Assembly (NCBI GenBank): GCA_011772595.1
Contig: WVZH01000018.1
Location: 30,696-46,050 of the forward strand
Reading direction: 5' to 3'
DNA: 15,355 bases
DNA from: Anaerolineales bacterium
Lineage (GTDB): Bacteria; Chloroflexota; Anaerolineae; Anaerolineales; E44-bin32
A program made the translations under genes and the position numbers. The notes beneath the pieces were generated by a model that was not told where the DNA came from, did not search any database, and saw nothing but the letters and a program-made list of their open reading frames with translations. Of this stretch, positions 1-7,927 are shown one piece after another; the first letter of the stretch is position 1; every line of letters starts with the position of its first letter.

Positions 1-135
1 TGCGAAACACATCCGAAAACCGGTGTTATCATTCTAGAGCGGTTGGCGGAGGTTATCGCCGAGCGGCTGAGGAGCACTCACGCTCAGGTGGTCGAGTTGC
101 TCCAACAAGGTATTCAAACGAATGAGACGACCTAA
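1..135 (+). CDS. C-terminal tail of a probable cyclic-nucleotide-binding (Crp-like) protein, 5' partial
   Basis: The open frame entering from the left edge encodes 44 residues and ends in TAA at 133-135. The visible peptide is strongly helical (ILERLAEVIAERLRSTHAQV) and resembles the long helix that follows the cNMP-binding beta-barrel in Crp/CAP_ED proteins, where a run of Leu/Arg/Ala ends the effector domain. No helix-turn-helix follows, so if the assignment is right this is a stand-alone CAP_ED-type protein rather than a DNA-binding Crp/Fnr regulator. The stop is only 27 nt before the NifU-type gene, so the two are probably co-transcribed. The family call rests on a short fragment; any protein with a C-terminal amphipathic helix is an alternative. 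Confidence 0.5.
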   Translation, partial: CETHPKTGVIILERLAEVIAERLRSTHAQVVELLQQGIQTNETT

Positions 136-162
136 GGGGTAGCCATCACCTGGAGGTAAGGG

Positions 163-426
163 ATGTCTGAGGAATTCATCCACAATCATCTCACCAATGT
201 TCCTAAAGAGGAGCGGATGAGCGCGTTGCTCGAAGTGATCAGTTCCTATGTCGAGCAGTACCATGGTGGTTGGGTGCGCATGGTAGACTTCGATGGTTCG
301 ATACTGAAGATCGAAATGGGGGGCGCGTGCGAGGGTTGTCCGCTATCCGACGCCACGTTGCATGGCTGGGTAGAAGGCACTGTGCGCCAGTTCTTTCCCG
401 ACATCGAGCGCATCGAAGCAGTCTGA
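163..426 (+). CDS. NifU C-terminal-domain Fe-S scaffold protein
   Basis: An 87-residue protein that is essentially one NifU-like C-terminal domain. The N-terminal ~30 residues are helical, then comes a beta strand pair (GGWVRMVDFDGSILKIEM) and the hallmark CxxC at C56-C59 (GGACEGCPLS), followed by a C-terminal helix and a VEGTVRQFFPDIERIEAV end typical of the family. NifU/Nfu proteins assemble and carry [4Fe-4S] or [2Fe-2S] clusters in the cytoplasm and pass them to apo-proteins; the CxxC pairs form the cluster site, usually in a homodimer. Length fits the short stand-alone Nfu class. The ATG at 163 has a Shine-Dalgarno GGAGGT at 152-157. A terminator-like hairpin lies just downstream, so this is probably the last gene of its transcript. 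Confidence 0.88.
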   Translation: MSEEFIHNHLTNVPKEERMSALLEVISSYVEQYHGGWVRMVDFDGSILKIEMGGACEGCPLSDATLHGWVEGTVRQFFPDIERIEAV

Positions 427-460
427 CATCTACTTCGACAAGATCATCTAAAAGGGTTCT

Positions 461-494
461 GGCCTCAAAGCACGACGGGCAGGCCTTTTTTCTT
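461..494 (+). terminator. Possible intrinsic terminator after the NifU-type gene
   Basis: GGCCT (461-465) pairs with AGGCC (481-485) across a 15-nt loop and is followed at once by a T-rich run (TTTTTTCTTT). The stem is short and the loop long, so it is a weak terminator at best. The gap 427-611 separates convergent transcripts and holds nothing else that I can support. The CTAAAAG just left of the stem would give a poor T-run for the minus-strand transcript, so a bidirectional role is possible. Confidence 0.4.
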
Positions 495-611
495 TGCAAA
501 CAGAATGGGATTGAACCTGGATGCACGCCGAAGCCACCAGCACTCGGTGACCCTAGCCAACCGCTTTCGTACTTTGGAACCCTCGACCAAGGGAAGAGGG
601 AGACCCCCTGC

Positions 612-2312
612 TCAGACCACGAACCTTACTAGTAACCATCCCGTGGCCAAAGCCACGGTAAGAAACAAAGCTGGCATTCCTTTACGCAGGAAGTAGGCAT
701 AGCTGATCGGATACCCGACCCGCTCGGCGATTCCTGCAGTCACCATGTTGGCTGAGGCGCCGATCAAGGAGCCGTTCCCACCCATCGCAGAACCGACCGA
801 TAAGCAAAAGAATAGGACCAGGCTCTCCGCTCCGGGGATGGTTGTGGTGAGATAGCCGATGACCGGCAGCATAGCTGCCGTGAAGGGGATGTTCGCGATT
901 ACAGTCGAGATTAGCGCTCCCGCCCAAATCACTGTAATCATCGCCAACGGTAAGTTTCCTCCGATCACGCCAGCTATCCACTGAGCAAGCATGCTCACCA
1001 ATCCCACCTCCTGTATGGCACCAACGACGATGAACAAGGCCATAAAGAATACCAGCGTCGTCCAATCCACGGCTTCGATCATCTCCTCCACATTCGGACG
1101 GATCCATACCAAGAGCGCGGTTGCACCCAACATCGCCGTGACGGCGGGAAGCAAATGGAAGCGCTCACCCACCAGGAAAAGTACCAGCATCCCAAGACCC
1201 ACCCAGCCTACCCTGCGTAAGTTGCCCGGCTCCATGATCTGTGCGTTTTCTTCAAGCTTCTCGAGTAAAGCTGGTGAGATTCCCGCGCTCGACGTGGCCA
1301 GATCCTTCCGATAGACTATCAGACAGTAGGCGAACAAACCGACGAGCGAGATCAACACACCCGGTGTGAGGTTTGTGAGAAAACCTGCGAACGAAATATT
1401 GGCGAACGAACCAATGAGGATGTTGGTCGGCGTACCGACGAGTGTGATGATGCCCCCTACGTTGGACGCCATCACCTCGGGAATCAGCAGTGTCAGCGGA
1501 TTGAGACCGAGAGCAAGTGCAATCTGCACAGTTATCGGTGTCATCAACAACATGGTCGTCACGTTATCAAGGAATGCGGAAGCCAGGGCGGTGATCACCA
1601 TCAGTATCCCCATCAACAGCGAAGCCTTGCCGCGAGAAATCCGATAAGCAAAGAAAGCCAACCAATGGAAGAGACCCGTTCCCTCCACGACAGCGATAAC
1701 GATCATCATGCCCATGATGAGGAAGATCACATTCCAATCGATGTACTGCAGCGCGCGGAGGAAATCGAAAATGTATAGATCACGGACTAGCGGTTCACCT
1801 AAATAACTGACGCCTAAGACGAGCGAAACTCCGGTGAGCGCAGCCAGCACATTATGCAGCTTTTCAAGCGCGATCATGAGCAACATCCCGGCGAACACCA
1901 GCGTTGCCACCCAGAAAGCCAGGGTGACTTGTCGTTCCATTTCAATCGTTGGGATGACCAGCGCCTCATCCGGTGAGAGACCCGCAATGTCTTCAGCAGT
2001 GATACTTAGTGTAGCGTCCATGAAGTGTTGCCGCTTTACCAGTAGCGTGAAGTCTCCACGAGCGGCATCGGGTAAAACAAGTGTGTAGCTGCCGTCGGCT
2101 TGAGTAAGCCCTTCCGCAACCACCGATTCGCCCTTCTTCAACAGCACCTGCGCTTCGAGAACAGGTTGCTTCAGGCGATCGGTTACGGCTCCTATGAGTC
2201 GCAACCCAGTTTGTGAATCAGAAACTTGCGCGGATGTTCCCGCAACAGGCGACAAGGACAGATACAACAACAGAATCAACATCAAAAACAACAGCCCGCG
2301 CGGCGCCCTCAC
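612..2312 (-). CDS. NhaD/ArsB-type SLC13-superfamily permease with N-terminal carboxypeptidase-regulatory-like domain
   Basis: A 566-residue membrane transporter. Residues 1-29 look like a signal peptide or signal anchor (hydrophobic core LLFLMLILLLYLSL, then AGTSAQ). Residues ~35-115 resemble a CarboxypepD_reg/CNA-B-like beta-sandwich (AVTDRLKQPVLEAQVLL; DGSYTLVLPD), presumably outside the membrane. From ~130 to the C-terminus there are about a dozen hydrophobic segments with ion-transporter hallmarks in both halves: FLDNVTTMLLMTP and NVGGIITLVGTPTNILIGS in the first, NIPFTAAMLPV and GGNGSLIGASANMV in the second. Relatives include NhaD Na+/H+ antiporters, ArsB and dicarboxylate permeases; the substrate cannot be read from sequence. 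The start is GTG at 2312, overlapping the TGA of the Usp-like gene (GTGA, 2309-2312), so the two are translationally coupled. No ars genes are nearby. Confidence 0.87.
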   Translation of the reverse strand: MRAPRGLLFLMLILLLYLSLSPVAGTSAQVSDSQTGLRLIGAVTDRLKQPVLEAQVLLKKGESVVAEGLTQADGSYTLVLPDAARGDFTLLVKRQHFMDATLSITAEDIAGLSPDEALVIPTIEMERQVTLAFWVATLVFAGMLLMIALEKLHNVLAALTGVSLVLGVSYLGEPLVRDLYIFDFLRALQYIDWNVIFLIMGMMIVIAVVEGTGLFHWLAFFAYRISRGKASLLMGILMVITALASAFLDNVTTMLLMTPITVQIALALGLNPLTLLIPEVMASNVGGIITLVGTPTNILIGSFANISFAGFLTNLTPGVLISLVGLFAYCLIVYRKDLATSSAGISPALLEKLEENAQIMEPGNLRRVGWVGLGMLVLFLVGERFHLLPAVTAMLGATALLVWIRPNVEEMIEAVDWTTLVFFMALFIVVGAIQEVGLVSMLAQWIAGVIGGNLPLAMITVIWAGALISTVIANIPFTAAMLPVIGYLTTTIPGAESLVLFFCLSVGSAMGGNGSLIGASANMVTAGIAERVGYPISYAYFLRKGMPALFLTVALATGWLLVRFVV

Positions 2313-2752
2313 GGTTCACCTACCGGATTGGTCAGCACTACCTTTGAACCAGTTTCTCGCTCACAAACCTCTATGAAGGTCTCCAAACGATCGGCTGTGA
2401 AGACATCCCCCTCTTCTTGTCGCGGTCGACCCAAAATGATATACGAGGCCTCCATTTCTTTGGCCATGGCAATGATTTCCTCCATGACGTTCCCTTGCCG
2501 CACCGTGCCTCCTGCATTCACTCCGCCTTTCTCCGCCTTGGCCTGGGCTGTGAGCAGGATAAACTCCCCCATGCCCCGCATTTCCTCCGAAAGCACGTGT
2601 GTGCGCCCGCGTTCTGTCGCCATGAGGAAATCCAAATTAACGACAAAGAGGAAGTGAAGCGGCTCATGCGTCTCAACCGCCAAGGATATTCCCAGCTCAA
2701 TCGCGGGCTGACTTCCAGGACCGCCCCGGATCGGACACAAAATCCCACTCAT
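2309..2752 (-). CDS. UspA-like universal stress protein
   Basis: A 147-residue soluble protein of the usual single-domain Usp length. It starts with a strand followed by PIRGGPGSQPAIELGISLA, matching the Usp strand-1/helix-1 (normally VDGSxxSxxAL), and has a second half typical of the fold: VNAGGTVRQGNVMEEIIAMA, then EMEASYIILGRPR and a C-terminal SKVVLTNP strand. The canonical ATP motif (Gx2Gx9G[S/T]) is not cleanly present, so nucleotide binding is doubtful. The start ATG at 2752 has a strong AAAGGAGG Shine-Dalgarno on the minus strand (2757-2764). Its stop overlaps the start of the permease gene by 4 nt. Usp-type domains occur next to or fused with ion transporters in many bacteria, so a regulatory role for the permease is a reasonable inference. 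Confidence 0.75.
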   Translation of the reverse strand: MSGILCPIRGGPGSQPAIELGISLAVETHEPLHFLFVVNLDFLMATERGRTHVLSEEMRGMGEFILLTAQAKAEKGGVNAGGTVRQGNVMEEIIAMAKEMEASYIILGRPRQEEGDVFTADRLETFIEVCERETGSKVVLTNPVGEP

Positions 2753-2912
2753 GCATCCTCCTTTCTACGTCGTGCTACTGCAACGAAACGTTCGCTGAGA
2801 CGATCGCCAGGACGCCTTATGATTCCTCCGCGAGCGCACATCGCGCCGCGACCAACCCTTCGAGGACTACCACTCTCTCGATGGCAGAATATCGCAGCCT
2901 CATGCGACAAAA

Positions 2913-3554
2913 TCAGCTTCCCGTCGTCTCCAGTATCGTCACAGGTACAGTGCTTAGGCTACGAAAGCGGATGGCGTCTTGGCGTGTCCCCGCGACGCCG
3001 GCTCCGTAATGCATCGGAATGGCCAACTTCGGGCGAATATCCTCCACGGCTTCGGCTGCTTCCTCCGCCGTCATCACGTAGGTGCCACTAACCGGGATTA
3101 ACGCTACGTCGCATTCCAAGCCCTTCATCTCTGGAATGCGATCCGTGTCACCGGCGAAATACAATCGCTCTCCTGCAATTGTGATCACAAATCCCACGTG
3201 CCCCGCTTCTTTAGGATGAAAACTCTTACCAATGTTGTAGGCCGGCACCGCCTCTATATTGACACCCCCGACCTGGAGCGACTCCCCTGCACGCAGAATC
3301 GTAATAGGCTGAGTAAGCTTAGCAGCCGCAGATGGATTGGCGATCACGGTGGTCTCACTTTGCCGTACGCGCTCCACGTCCTCGGGTGAACAGTGATCGT
3401 GGTGATCGTGGCTGACAAGGATCAAATCAGCTGCAGGACTGCCTGGAGGCAAACGCCACGGGTCAATGTATATTACGAGTGGTTGGTCAATGCGAAAGCT
3501 GTCGTGCCCCAACCAGTGGATATGCTCAACGATCTTTATGGGTACATCGCTCAT
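2913..3554 (-). CDS. MBL-fold metal-dependent hydrolase (UlaG/UPF0173-like)
   Basis: A 213-residue single-domain metallo-beta-lactamase-fold protein. It opens with EHIHWLGHDSFRI, typical of the UlaG/UPF0173 branch, then IYIDPWRLPPGSPAADLILV and the metal-binding HxHxDH at H49-H54 (SHDHHDHCSPEDV). Further metal ligands are expected in YFAGDTDRIPEM and in IPMHYG near the C-terminus, and all are present, so the enzyme looks intact. Substrate is unknown; relatives act on phosphodiesters, lactones or acylated compounds. Two in-frame ATGs exist at 3560 and 3554. I prefer 3554 because the AAAGGGGAG Shine-Dalgarno (3562-3570, minus strand) is 7 nt from it but only 1 nt from the other. It lies 68 nt downstream of the DNPH1-like gene and 160 nt upstream of the Usp-like gene, all on the same strand. 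That 160-nt gap (2753-2912) shows no clear terminator or promoter. Confidence 0.85.
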   Translation of the reverse strand: MSDVPIKIVEHIHWLGHDSFRIDQPLVIYIDPWRLPPGSPAADLILVSHDHHDHCSPEDVERVRQSETTVIANPSAAAKLTQPITILRAGESLQVGGVNIEAVPAYNIGKSFHPKEAGHVGFVITIAGERLYFAGDTDRIPEMKGLECDVALIPVSGTYVMTAEEAAEAVEDIRPKLAIPMHYGAGVAGTRQDAIRFRSLSTVPVTILETTGS

Positions 3555-3622
3555 GGTCATTCTCCCCTTTGTGCGCGCCCTCTAAAAGCTTCGTTTGCGC
3601 ACCGTTGTGTGTATGCACGATG

Positions 3623-4048
3623 CTAGGCAAGTTTAACCCGATCCAAGAAGGATTCGAGGCGGGCTAATGCCTCGGCCTTGTCGCCATAGGATCGCACATA
3701 AATACCCGGCATGTCGTTTCCCGTGATCATTTTCGAAACTACGACCTCCTGATGGTATAAGCATAGCACTGGTTTCTTTAGGCTCAATGCGTACGCAATC
3801 TCATAACCTACCCCATGCGAAGGTGTACTAACTTCAGCAACAAGCGCATCGCAAGCCTGGATCCAAGCCACATCTCGCTTGAAGATCTCCCCTGGTGCCT
3901 CGATTTTCTCCAAGTCCATTACCTCGGGACTGGCGAGGTGTGCCGTCGGCACCTCGTGCTCCAGTGCGATGAGGTGGTCCACGAGCGCACCGTAAAGCGC
4001 TTCATTATCACGCCCGCCTGTGAGTGAACACGCGAAATAGATATTCAT
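3623..4048 (-). CDS. Nucleoside 2-deoxyribosyltransferase-fold hydrolase (DNPH1/RCL-like)
   Basis: A 141-residue protein closely resembling DNPH1/RCL, which cleaves the N-glycosidic bond of 2'-deoxynucleoside 5'-monophosphates and so sanitises the nucleotide pool. The N-terminal MNIYFACSLTGGRDN matches the family's phosphate-binding YFxGSIRGG start. Residues 59-84 (RDVAWIQACDALVAEVS...GVGYEIA) match the active-site segment: D67 and the Glu of GYE at residue 83 are in the positions of the family's catalytic acids (by analogy, not alignment). A C-terminal YxxxEALARLESFL helix completes the domain. I chose ATG 4048 because it puts the family motif at the N-terminus; an upstream in-frame GTG at 4063 would add five residues. 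It is divergent from the cold-shock gene and leads the minus-strand cluster. Confidence 0.82.
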   Translation of the reverse strand: MNIYFACSLTGGRDNEALYGALVDHLIALEHEVPTAHLASPEVMDLEKIEAPGEIFKRDVAWIQACDALVAEVSTPSHGVGYEIAYALSLKKPVLCLYHQEVVVSKMITGNDMPGIYVRSYGDKAEALARLESFLDRVKLA

Positions 4049-4115
4049 GATCTGATACCCCACATCATGAGATCAATGATTCAAAGTAATAAGGAAACCG
4101 GTCACACATGAAATC

Positions 4116-4144
4116 TTGACGGCATCCAATGTGCATGATACCAT
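4116..4144 (+). promoter_or_regulatory. Sigma70-type promoter for the cold-shock gene
   Basis: A TTGACG -35 element (4116-4121) and a TACCAT -10 element (4139-4144) are separated by exactly 17 nt. Transcription would start near 4151, giving a ~120-nt 5' leader before the cold-shock start codon, a length typical of structured csp leaders. Confidence 0.65.
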
Positions 4145-4187
4145 GCCAACGTGTTGGAAGCAGTCTGAAATCCGCAAGACAGAGCTC

Positions 4188-4210
4188 GCCGCCAAGTGAA
4201 TCTCGGCGGC
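4188..4210 (+). promoter_or_regulatory. GC-rich hairpin in the cold-shock gene leader
   Basis: GCCGCC (4188-4193) and GGCGGC (4205-4210) form a perfect 6-bp GC-only stem with an 11-nt loop, followed by TTTGTGTTGT. It lies between the predicted transcription start and the ribosome-binding site. It could be an attenuator-like terminator or part of a temperature-responsive leader fold; the sequence does not decide between these. Confidence 0.5.
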
Positions 4211-4271
4211 TTTGTGTTGTCACATCGGAATGCAATCCTCGCAAGACATGCGGACAGGAGGCATGAAAGAA

Positions 4272-4481
4272 ATGTCGCAAAGGATCGAAGGAACCGTCAA
4301 GTGGTTCAACGCAGTCAAAGGATATGGCTTCATCGGGCGCGAGGAAGGCGATGACGTCTTTGTCCACTACAGCTCCATCAACATGGACGGTTACCGCAAA
4401 CTGGAGGAAGGCCAGCAAGTCGAATTCAGCATCGAGAACGGCCCCAAGGGTCCTCAGGCTGCCAACGTCGAATTGCTTTAA
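4272..4481 (+). CDS. Cold-shock protein, CspA family
   Basis: A 69-residue single cold-shock domain, the standard length for CspA-type RNA/ssDNA chaperones. It has [20 protein letters not shown] with RNP1 (KGYGFI, residues 16-21) and RNP2 (VFVHY, 29-33), then the usual GxxxLxEGQxVEF strand and a GPQAANV end. It melts RNA secondary structure in the cytoplasm and can act as an antiterminator. In-frame ATGs exist at 4212, 4248, 4263 and 4272. I chose 4272 (MSQRIEGTV) because AGGAGG at 4256-4261 is 10 nt upstream of it but only 1 nt from 4263, and because it gives the family's normal N-terminus. It has its own promoter at 4116-4144 and terminator at 4504-4534, so it is monocistronic. Confidence 0.95.
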   Translation: MSQRIEGTVKWFNAVKGYGFIGREEGDDVFVHYSSINMDGYRKLEEGQQVEFSIENGPKGPQAANVELL

Positions 4482-4503
4482 TTCCAGGGAGCACATGTTC
4501 CAT

Positions 4504-4534
4504 GCCCCGCCATCGTAGCGGGGCTTTTTCTTTT
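4504..4534 (+). terminator. Strong intrinsic terminator of the cold-shock gene
   Basis: A perfect 7-bp stem, GCCCCGC (4504-4510) with GCGGGGC (4518-4524), has a 7-nt loop and a T-rich tail TTTTTCTTTT. It begins 22 nt after the cold-shock stop codon. The remaining stretch to 4709 holds no gene; a TAAGAT at 4683-4688 could be a -10 for the GAF gene but has no convincing -35. Confidence 0.9.
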
Positions 4535-4709
4535 GTCTCTCATACGAATGTTGTGCGCGATTAAACTTTTACCTCCTGGTCCGCTACGCTCTTTGCAGGG
4601 CACCAGACCGGAGATCCAACGACACTAGCGAGCATCGATACTTTCTGCGGTCCCCCCACTATCGTGACCAGCTAACTTATGCTAAGATCAGCGCAAGGTA
4701 GGGGTAGGT

Positions 4710-5327
4710 ATGCGAGAACCTAAAACTGACCCAATTCGATTCTTGCAGGCAGAAGCCGCGCGTCTGCGGCAGGAAAATCGTGATCTCAAGGAGGAACTGG
4801 CCGTCCTCCGGTCCTCCGTCCGGGCACTTAGCGCCCTACAAGACCTTATTCTGAGGATGACGCCAAGCTCGGATTTGCTCAACTATCTCGACGACATGCT
4901 AGCTGCAGCGCTGGCGGTCGTCGGCGCAACCGATGGGTCGCTTCTGCTTCTCGACGAAGAGACCGAAGAACTTGTCTTTGCCGTTGTGCGCGGGGCCGCT
5001 CGAAATCAGTTGACGGGGTATCGACTTCCACCGGGGAAAGGAATCGCTGGTTGGGTAGCGGACACGAGAAAACCTCTCGTGGTCCAAGATGTACACAATG
5101 ATCCTCGCTTTTACCCGCAAGTGGATGAAGCCTTCGGCTTCCAGACGCAAACCCTAGCCTGCGTCCCCTTACTCGACGGTAGCCGCGTCCTTGGCGTGAT
5201 CCAAGCCATCAACAAGATGCCTGATCGTGCATTCACTGTCGAGGACAACGATCTGTTAATGGTCCTGGCGCAGCTGGCCTCCGTCGCCATCACCCGTGCG
5301 GAAGCCTTTTCTGAAGAGCCTACTTAA
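4710..5327 (+). CDS. GAF-domain sensor protein with N-terminal coiled coil
   Basis: A 205-residue cytoplasmic protein. Residues ~10-48 form a heptad-rich coiled coil (LQAEAARLRQENRDLKEEL), probably for dimerisation. Residues ~55-198 are one GAF domain with the usual landmarks: DGSLLLLDEETEELVF, GKGIAGWVADTRKPLVVQDV, NDPRFY, a Q-rich strand with LACVPL, and VLGVIQAINK followed by a C-terminal helix (LLMVLAQLASVAITRAEAF). No kinase, GGDEF, EAL or HTH part follows, so it would act as a small ligand- or redox-sensing module that signals through a partner. The ATG at 4710 follows a G-rich AGGGGTAGG ribosome site. Its TAA stop shares bases with the stop of the convergent pheT gene. Confidence 0.88.
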   Translation: MREPKTDPIRFLQAEAARLRQENRDLKEELAVLRSSVRALSALQDLILRMTPSSDLLNYLDDMLAAALAVVGATDGSLLLLDEETEELVFAVVRGAARNQLTGYRLPPGKGIAGWVADTRKPLVVQDVHNDPRFYPQVDEAFGFQTQTLACVPLLDGSRVLGVIQAINKMPDRAFTVEDNDLLMVLAQLASVAITRAEAFSEEPT

Positions 5328-7882
5328 GCCCTCAGTTTCGCCCCCAGATCGGATTCCAGTTTCTTGATCACCTTGGTTCGTATCTTGGCGACCTCCTCGT
5401 CGGTCAGGGTTCTGTCCGCTGCCTGGTAAATCAGTGCATACGCCAGGCTTTTCTTGCCCTCTGCAATCTGATCTCCCCGATAAAGATCGAACAAACGCAC
5501 TTCCGCGAGCAAACTCCCTCCGGCATCACGAATGACACGCTCAACCTGCTGCGATGAAACACCCTCATCCACAACCACGGCGATATCTTCCAACACAGGC
5601 GGGAACGCCGGGATCGTTTGAACCTCATAACCTTCCGGAATGGCTTCCATGATCGCCTCAAGATCCAATTCCCCGGCTTGCAAGGGGGCGTCAGCCAGTT
5701 CGTATCGCTCCTGTATCAAGGGATGCAACTCGCCCAATACTCCGATCTGTCGCTCGCCAAGTACGACCCGGGCGCACTTTCCTGGATGGAATGTTGGGTG
5801 TTCGATCGGCTCATAACGTACATCTTCGAGGCGCAAGGCTGCCAATAACGTACCGACGATGCCTTTCAGATCATAGAAGTCCATCAAGCCTTCGTCGGCT
5901 CCTTGCCAGGTCGACAGTGCACGCAATCCAGTGAGAGCGATGGCCAAGTGCAGCGGCTCATCCGGCAGGGCTCCCTCCTCCGAGGACAGGTAGACAGATC
6001 CGATTTCGAAGACGGCGATACGCTGCCGCACACGCGCGTTCCGCTCAACGATCTCGAGCAAGCTTGCCAGAAGGCTGTGACGCATCACCACCCGATCGCT
6101 CACGATCGGGTTGGTCAGCATAATATATGGACGATCATCGGCTGGCGTACCTGGTACCAACAAGCGTGCTTCACGCTCCGAAGACGTCAGACGATATGTG
6201 ACTACCTCCTGCAGCCCCAATCCAACGAGTACATCTCGGATGGCCTCCTCATGCTCGAGGGTCAGATTACGATACAAGGGTGGAATGGTATCGGAGATCT
6301 GGGTCTCCGGAATGCGATCGTATCCATAGATGCGCGCGATCTCCTCCATCAAATCAGCCACACCGACGATCCCCTCGCTAATGTCTAACCTGTGGTCGGG
6401 GGTGGTAGCACGGACGGTCTCGCCATCTATGTCGACTTCGAAGGCCAGTCGGCTTAGAAGGTCGGCCATCTCCTCAGGTCGTAGCTGGATTCCCAGCCAG
6501 CGAGACACGTCCTGCGGTGTGATCTCGATGGTTGGATCTTCCGGAGGTAAGGGGTAGGCATCGACCAGTCCCTCAGCGATCGTCCCACCGGTAAGTTGAG
6601 CCATCATCATCAAACCACGACGGACGCCGCGTTCGGCCATCGCTGGGTGCACACCGCGCTCGAAGCGATAAGCCGCATCCGACTCCAGCTTTTGCGCAGC
6701 GACGGTGCGACGGATATTCACGTAATTCCACGACGCTCCCTCAAGCAGAACGTTCGTGGTGCTCTCACTGACCTCTGATTGAGCGCCGCCCATGATCCCG
6801 GCGAGCGATAGTGCGCCGGCAGAATCGGCCACGAGGATGGTGAAATCGTCCAGGTTGCGTTCGACGTCGTCGAGCGTCGTCAACGTTTCCCCCGCTTCTG
6901 GAAGACGGGTGATGATTGTCGGCGCCTTCCCCCCTGCGCGTTTCACCAACACATCGTAATCGAAGGCATGCAACGGCTCTCCGATCTCGAGCATAACGTA
7001 ATTCGTCGCGTCGACAATGGTGTTGATGGGCCGCATCCCCGCCAAGCGTAGTCGACGCTGCACCCAGTATGGGCTCGGCCCGATTTTTACCCCCTCTACA
7101 AGGCCGAGAACGAAACGGGGGTTAAGCTGCGGATCACGGATCTCAATCTGCACACGACCCTCTATCGGTGATCCGCTCCACGCAACCTCGTAGGATGGCT
7201 CCTTGAGCGCTCCGCCAGTCAGCGCGGCGACCTCGCGCGCCACACCCAGCATGTTTGCGTTGCGGGCGATGTTGGGTGTTATGGCGATATCATAGACCAG
7301 ATCCCCCATATAATCTGCTAACGGCACACCTACAGGTGCGTCATCGTCTAGAACGATCACACCTTCATGGTCATCCGAGATGCCCAACTCCTTCTCTGAG
7401 CAGGCCATCGAGTAAGATTCCACGCCGCGGATTGTCGCACGCTTTAACGTCATCAACTCCTGACCGGGTTTATGCCCGTCGTAGATGCGAGCTCCTTCAC
7501 GCGCATATGCCACCTTGATTGGTTTGTCCAATGCACCCTTTCCCTTGTAGGGGAATAAGTTGGTCGCACCCGTGAGCACGGTGTGTTCTTGTTCCCCATC
7601 GTGCAACCGCAGCAAAACCAGCCGATCGGCGTTCGGATGAGGCATCACCTCGCGAACTTCAGCGACCACGATTTTCTCGGGGTCCCAGGTAAATCCCGTG
7701 ACGTTCGTTTCCAAGTGTCGACGGCGATCCGTATGGCCTTCGATCTTTTCCGTCGGCAGTGGCAAACCCACGTATTGGATCTCCTCCACTTCAAGACCTG
7801 CAAGCGTCAGGCGATGGGCAAGCTCGATGGGGGAGATTTCGATATCGACCAGGTCCTTGAGCCAAGAAAGAGGAACTTTCAT
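5324..7882 (-). CDS. pheT: Phenylalanine--tRNA ligase beta subunit
   Basis: An 852-residue beta subunit of the bacterial (alpha-beta)2 PheRS, which with PheS charges tRNA-Phe and provides editing and tRNA binding. Domains in order: N-terminal MKVPLSWLKDLVDIE; an EMAP/OB-like tRNA-binding domain (~70-195, KIVVAEVREVMPHPNADRL); the B3/B4 editing region (~210-430, with MRPINTIVDATNYVMLEIG and EPLHAFD); B5 (~440-520); the catalytic-like core (DLMEEIARIYGYDRIPET and ELGSVY-type segment FEIGSVYL); and a C-terminal FDX-ACB anticodon-binding domain (~759-852, PPVLEDIAVVVDEGVS). Length is somewhat above the ~800 of typical enzymes. I chose ATG 7882 because GGAAGG (7891-7896, minus strand) is 8 nt upstream; a GTG at 7888 is the alternative. 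It is normally adjacent to pheS, but here a four-helix-bundle cassette separates the two. Confidence 0.97.
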   Translation of the reverse strand: MKVPLSWLKDLVDIEISPIELAHRLTLAGLEVEEIQYVGLPLPTEKIEGHTDRRRHLETNVTGFTWDPEKIVVAEVREVMPHPNADRLVLLRLHDGEQEHTVLTGATNLFPYKGKGALDKPIKVAYAREGARIYDGHKPGQELMTLKRATIRGVESYSMACSEKELGISDDHEGVIVLDDDAPVGVPLADYMGDLVYDIAITPNIARNANMLGVAREVAALTGGALKEPSYEVAWSGSPIEGRVQIEIRDPQLNPRFVLGLVEGVKIGPSPYWVQRRLRLAGMRPINTIVDATNYVMLEIGEPLHAFDYDVLVKRAGGKAPTIITRLPEAGETLTTLDDVERNLDDFTILVADSAGALSLAGIMGGAQSEVSESTTNVLLEGASWNYVNIRRTVAAQKLESDAAYRFERGVHPAMAERGVRRGLMMMAQLTGGTIAEGLVDAYPLPPEDPTIEITPQDVSRWLGIQLRPEEMADLLSRLAFEVDIDGETVRATTPDHRLDISEGIVGVADLMEEIARIYGYDRIPETQISDTIPPLYRNLTLEHEEAIRDVLVGLGLQEVVTYRLTSSEREARLLVPGTPADDRPYIMLTNPIVSDRVVMRHSLLASLLEIVERNARVRQRIAVFEIGSVYLSSEEGALPDEPLHLAIALTGLRALSTWQGADEGLMDFYDLKGIVGTLLAALRLEDVRYEPIEHPTFHPGKCARVVLGERQIGVLGELHPLIQERYELADAPLQAGELDLEAIMEAIPEGYEVQTIPAFPPVLEDIAVVVDEGVSSQQVERVIRDAGGSLLAEVRLFDLYRGDQIAEGKKSLAYALIYQAADRTLTDEEVAKIRTKVIKKLESDLGAKLRA

Positions 7883-7927
7883 GAGCACATCCTTCCAAGT
7901 ATGGCTAAGAATTTTCGCCAGGCAAGA

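Noticed and set aside
239..526. Minus-strand 95-codon open frame over the NifU-type gene
   Set aside because: Antisense to a clear NifU-domain gene and without any domain of its own.
507..590. tRNA-like sequence on the minus strand (GGGATTGAACC resembles a T-arm)
   Set aside because: The T-loop lacks one base, and no matching acceptor stem, anticodon arm or D-arm could be found.
2417..3091. Plus-strand 224-codon open frame
   Set aside because: It lies antisense to the Usp-like and MBL-fold genes, both with clear family motifs and ribosome sites, and its product is Arg/Ser/Pro-rich with no recognisable domain.
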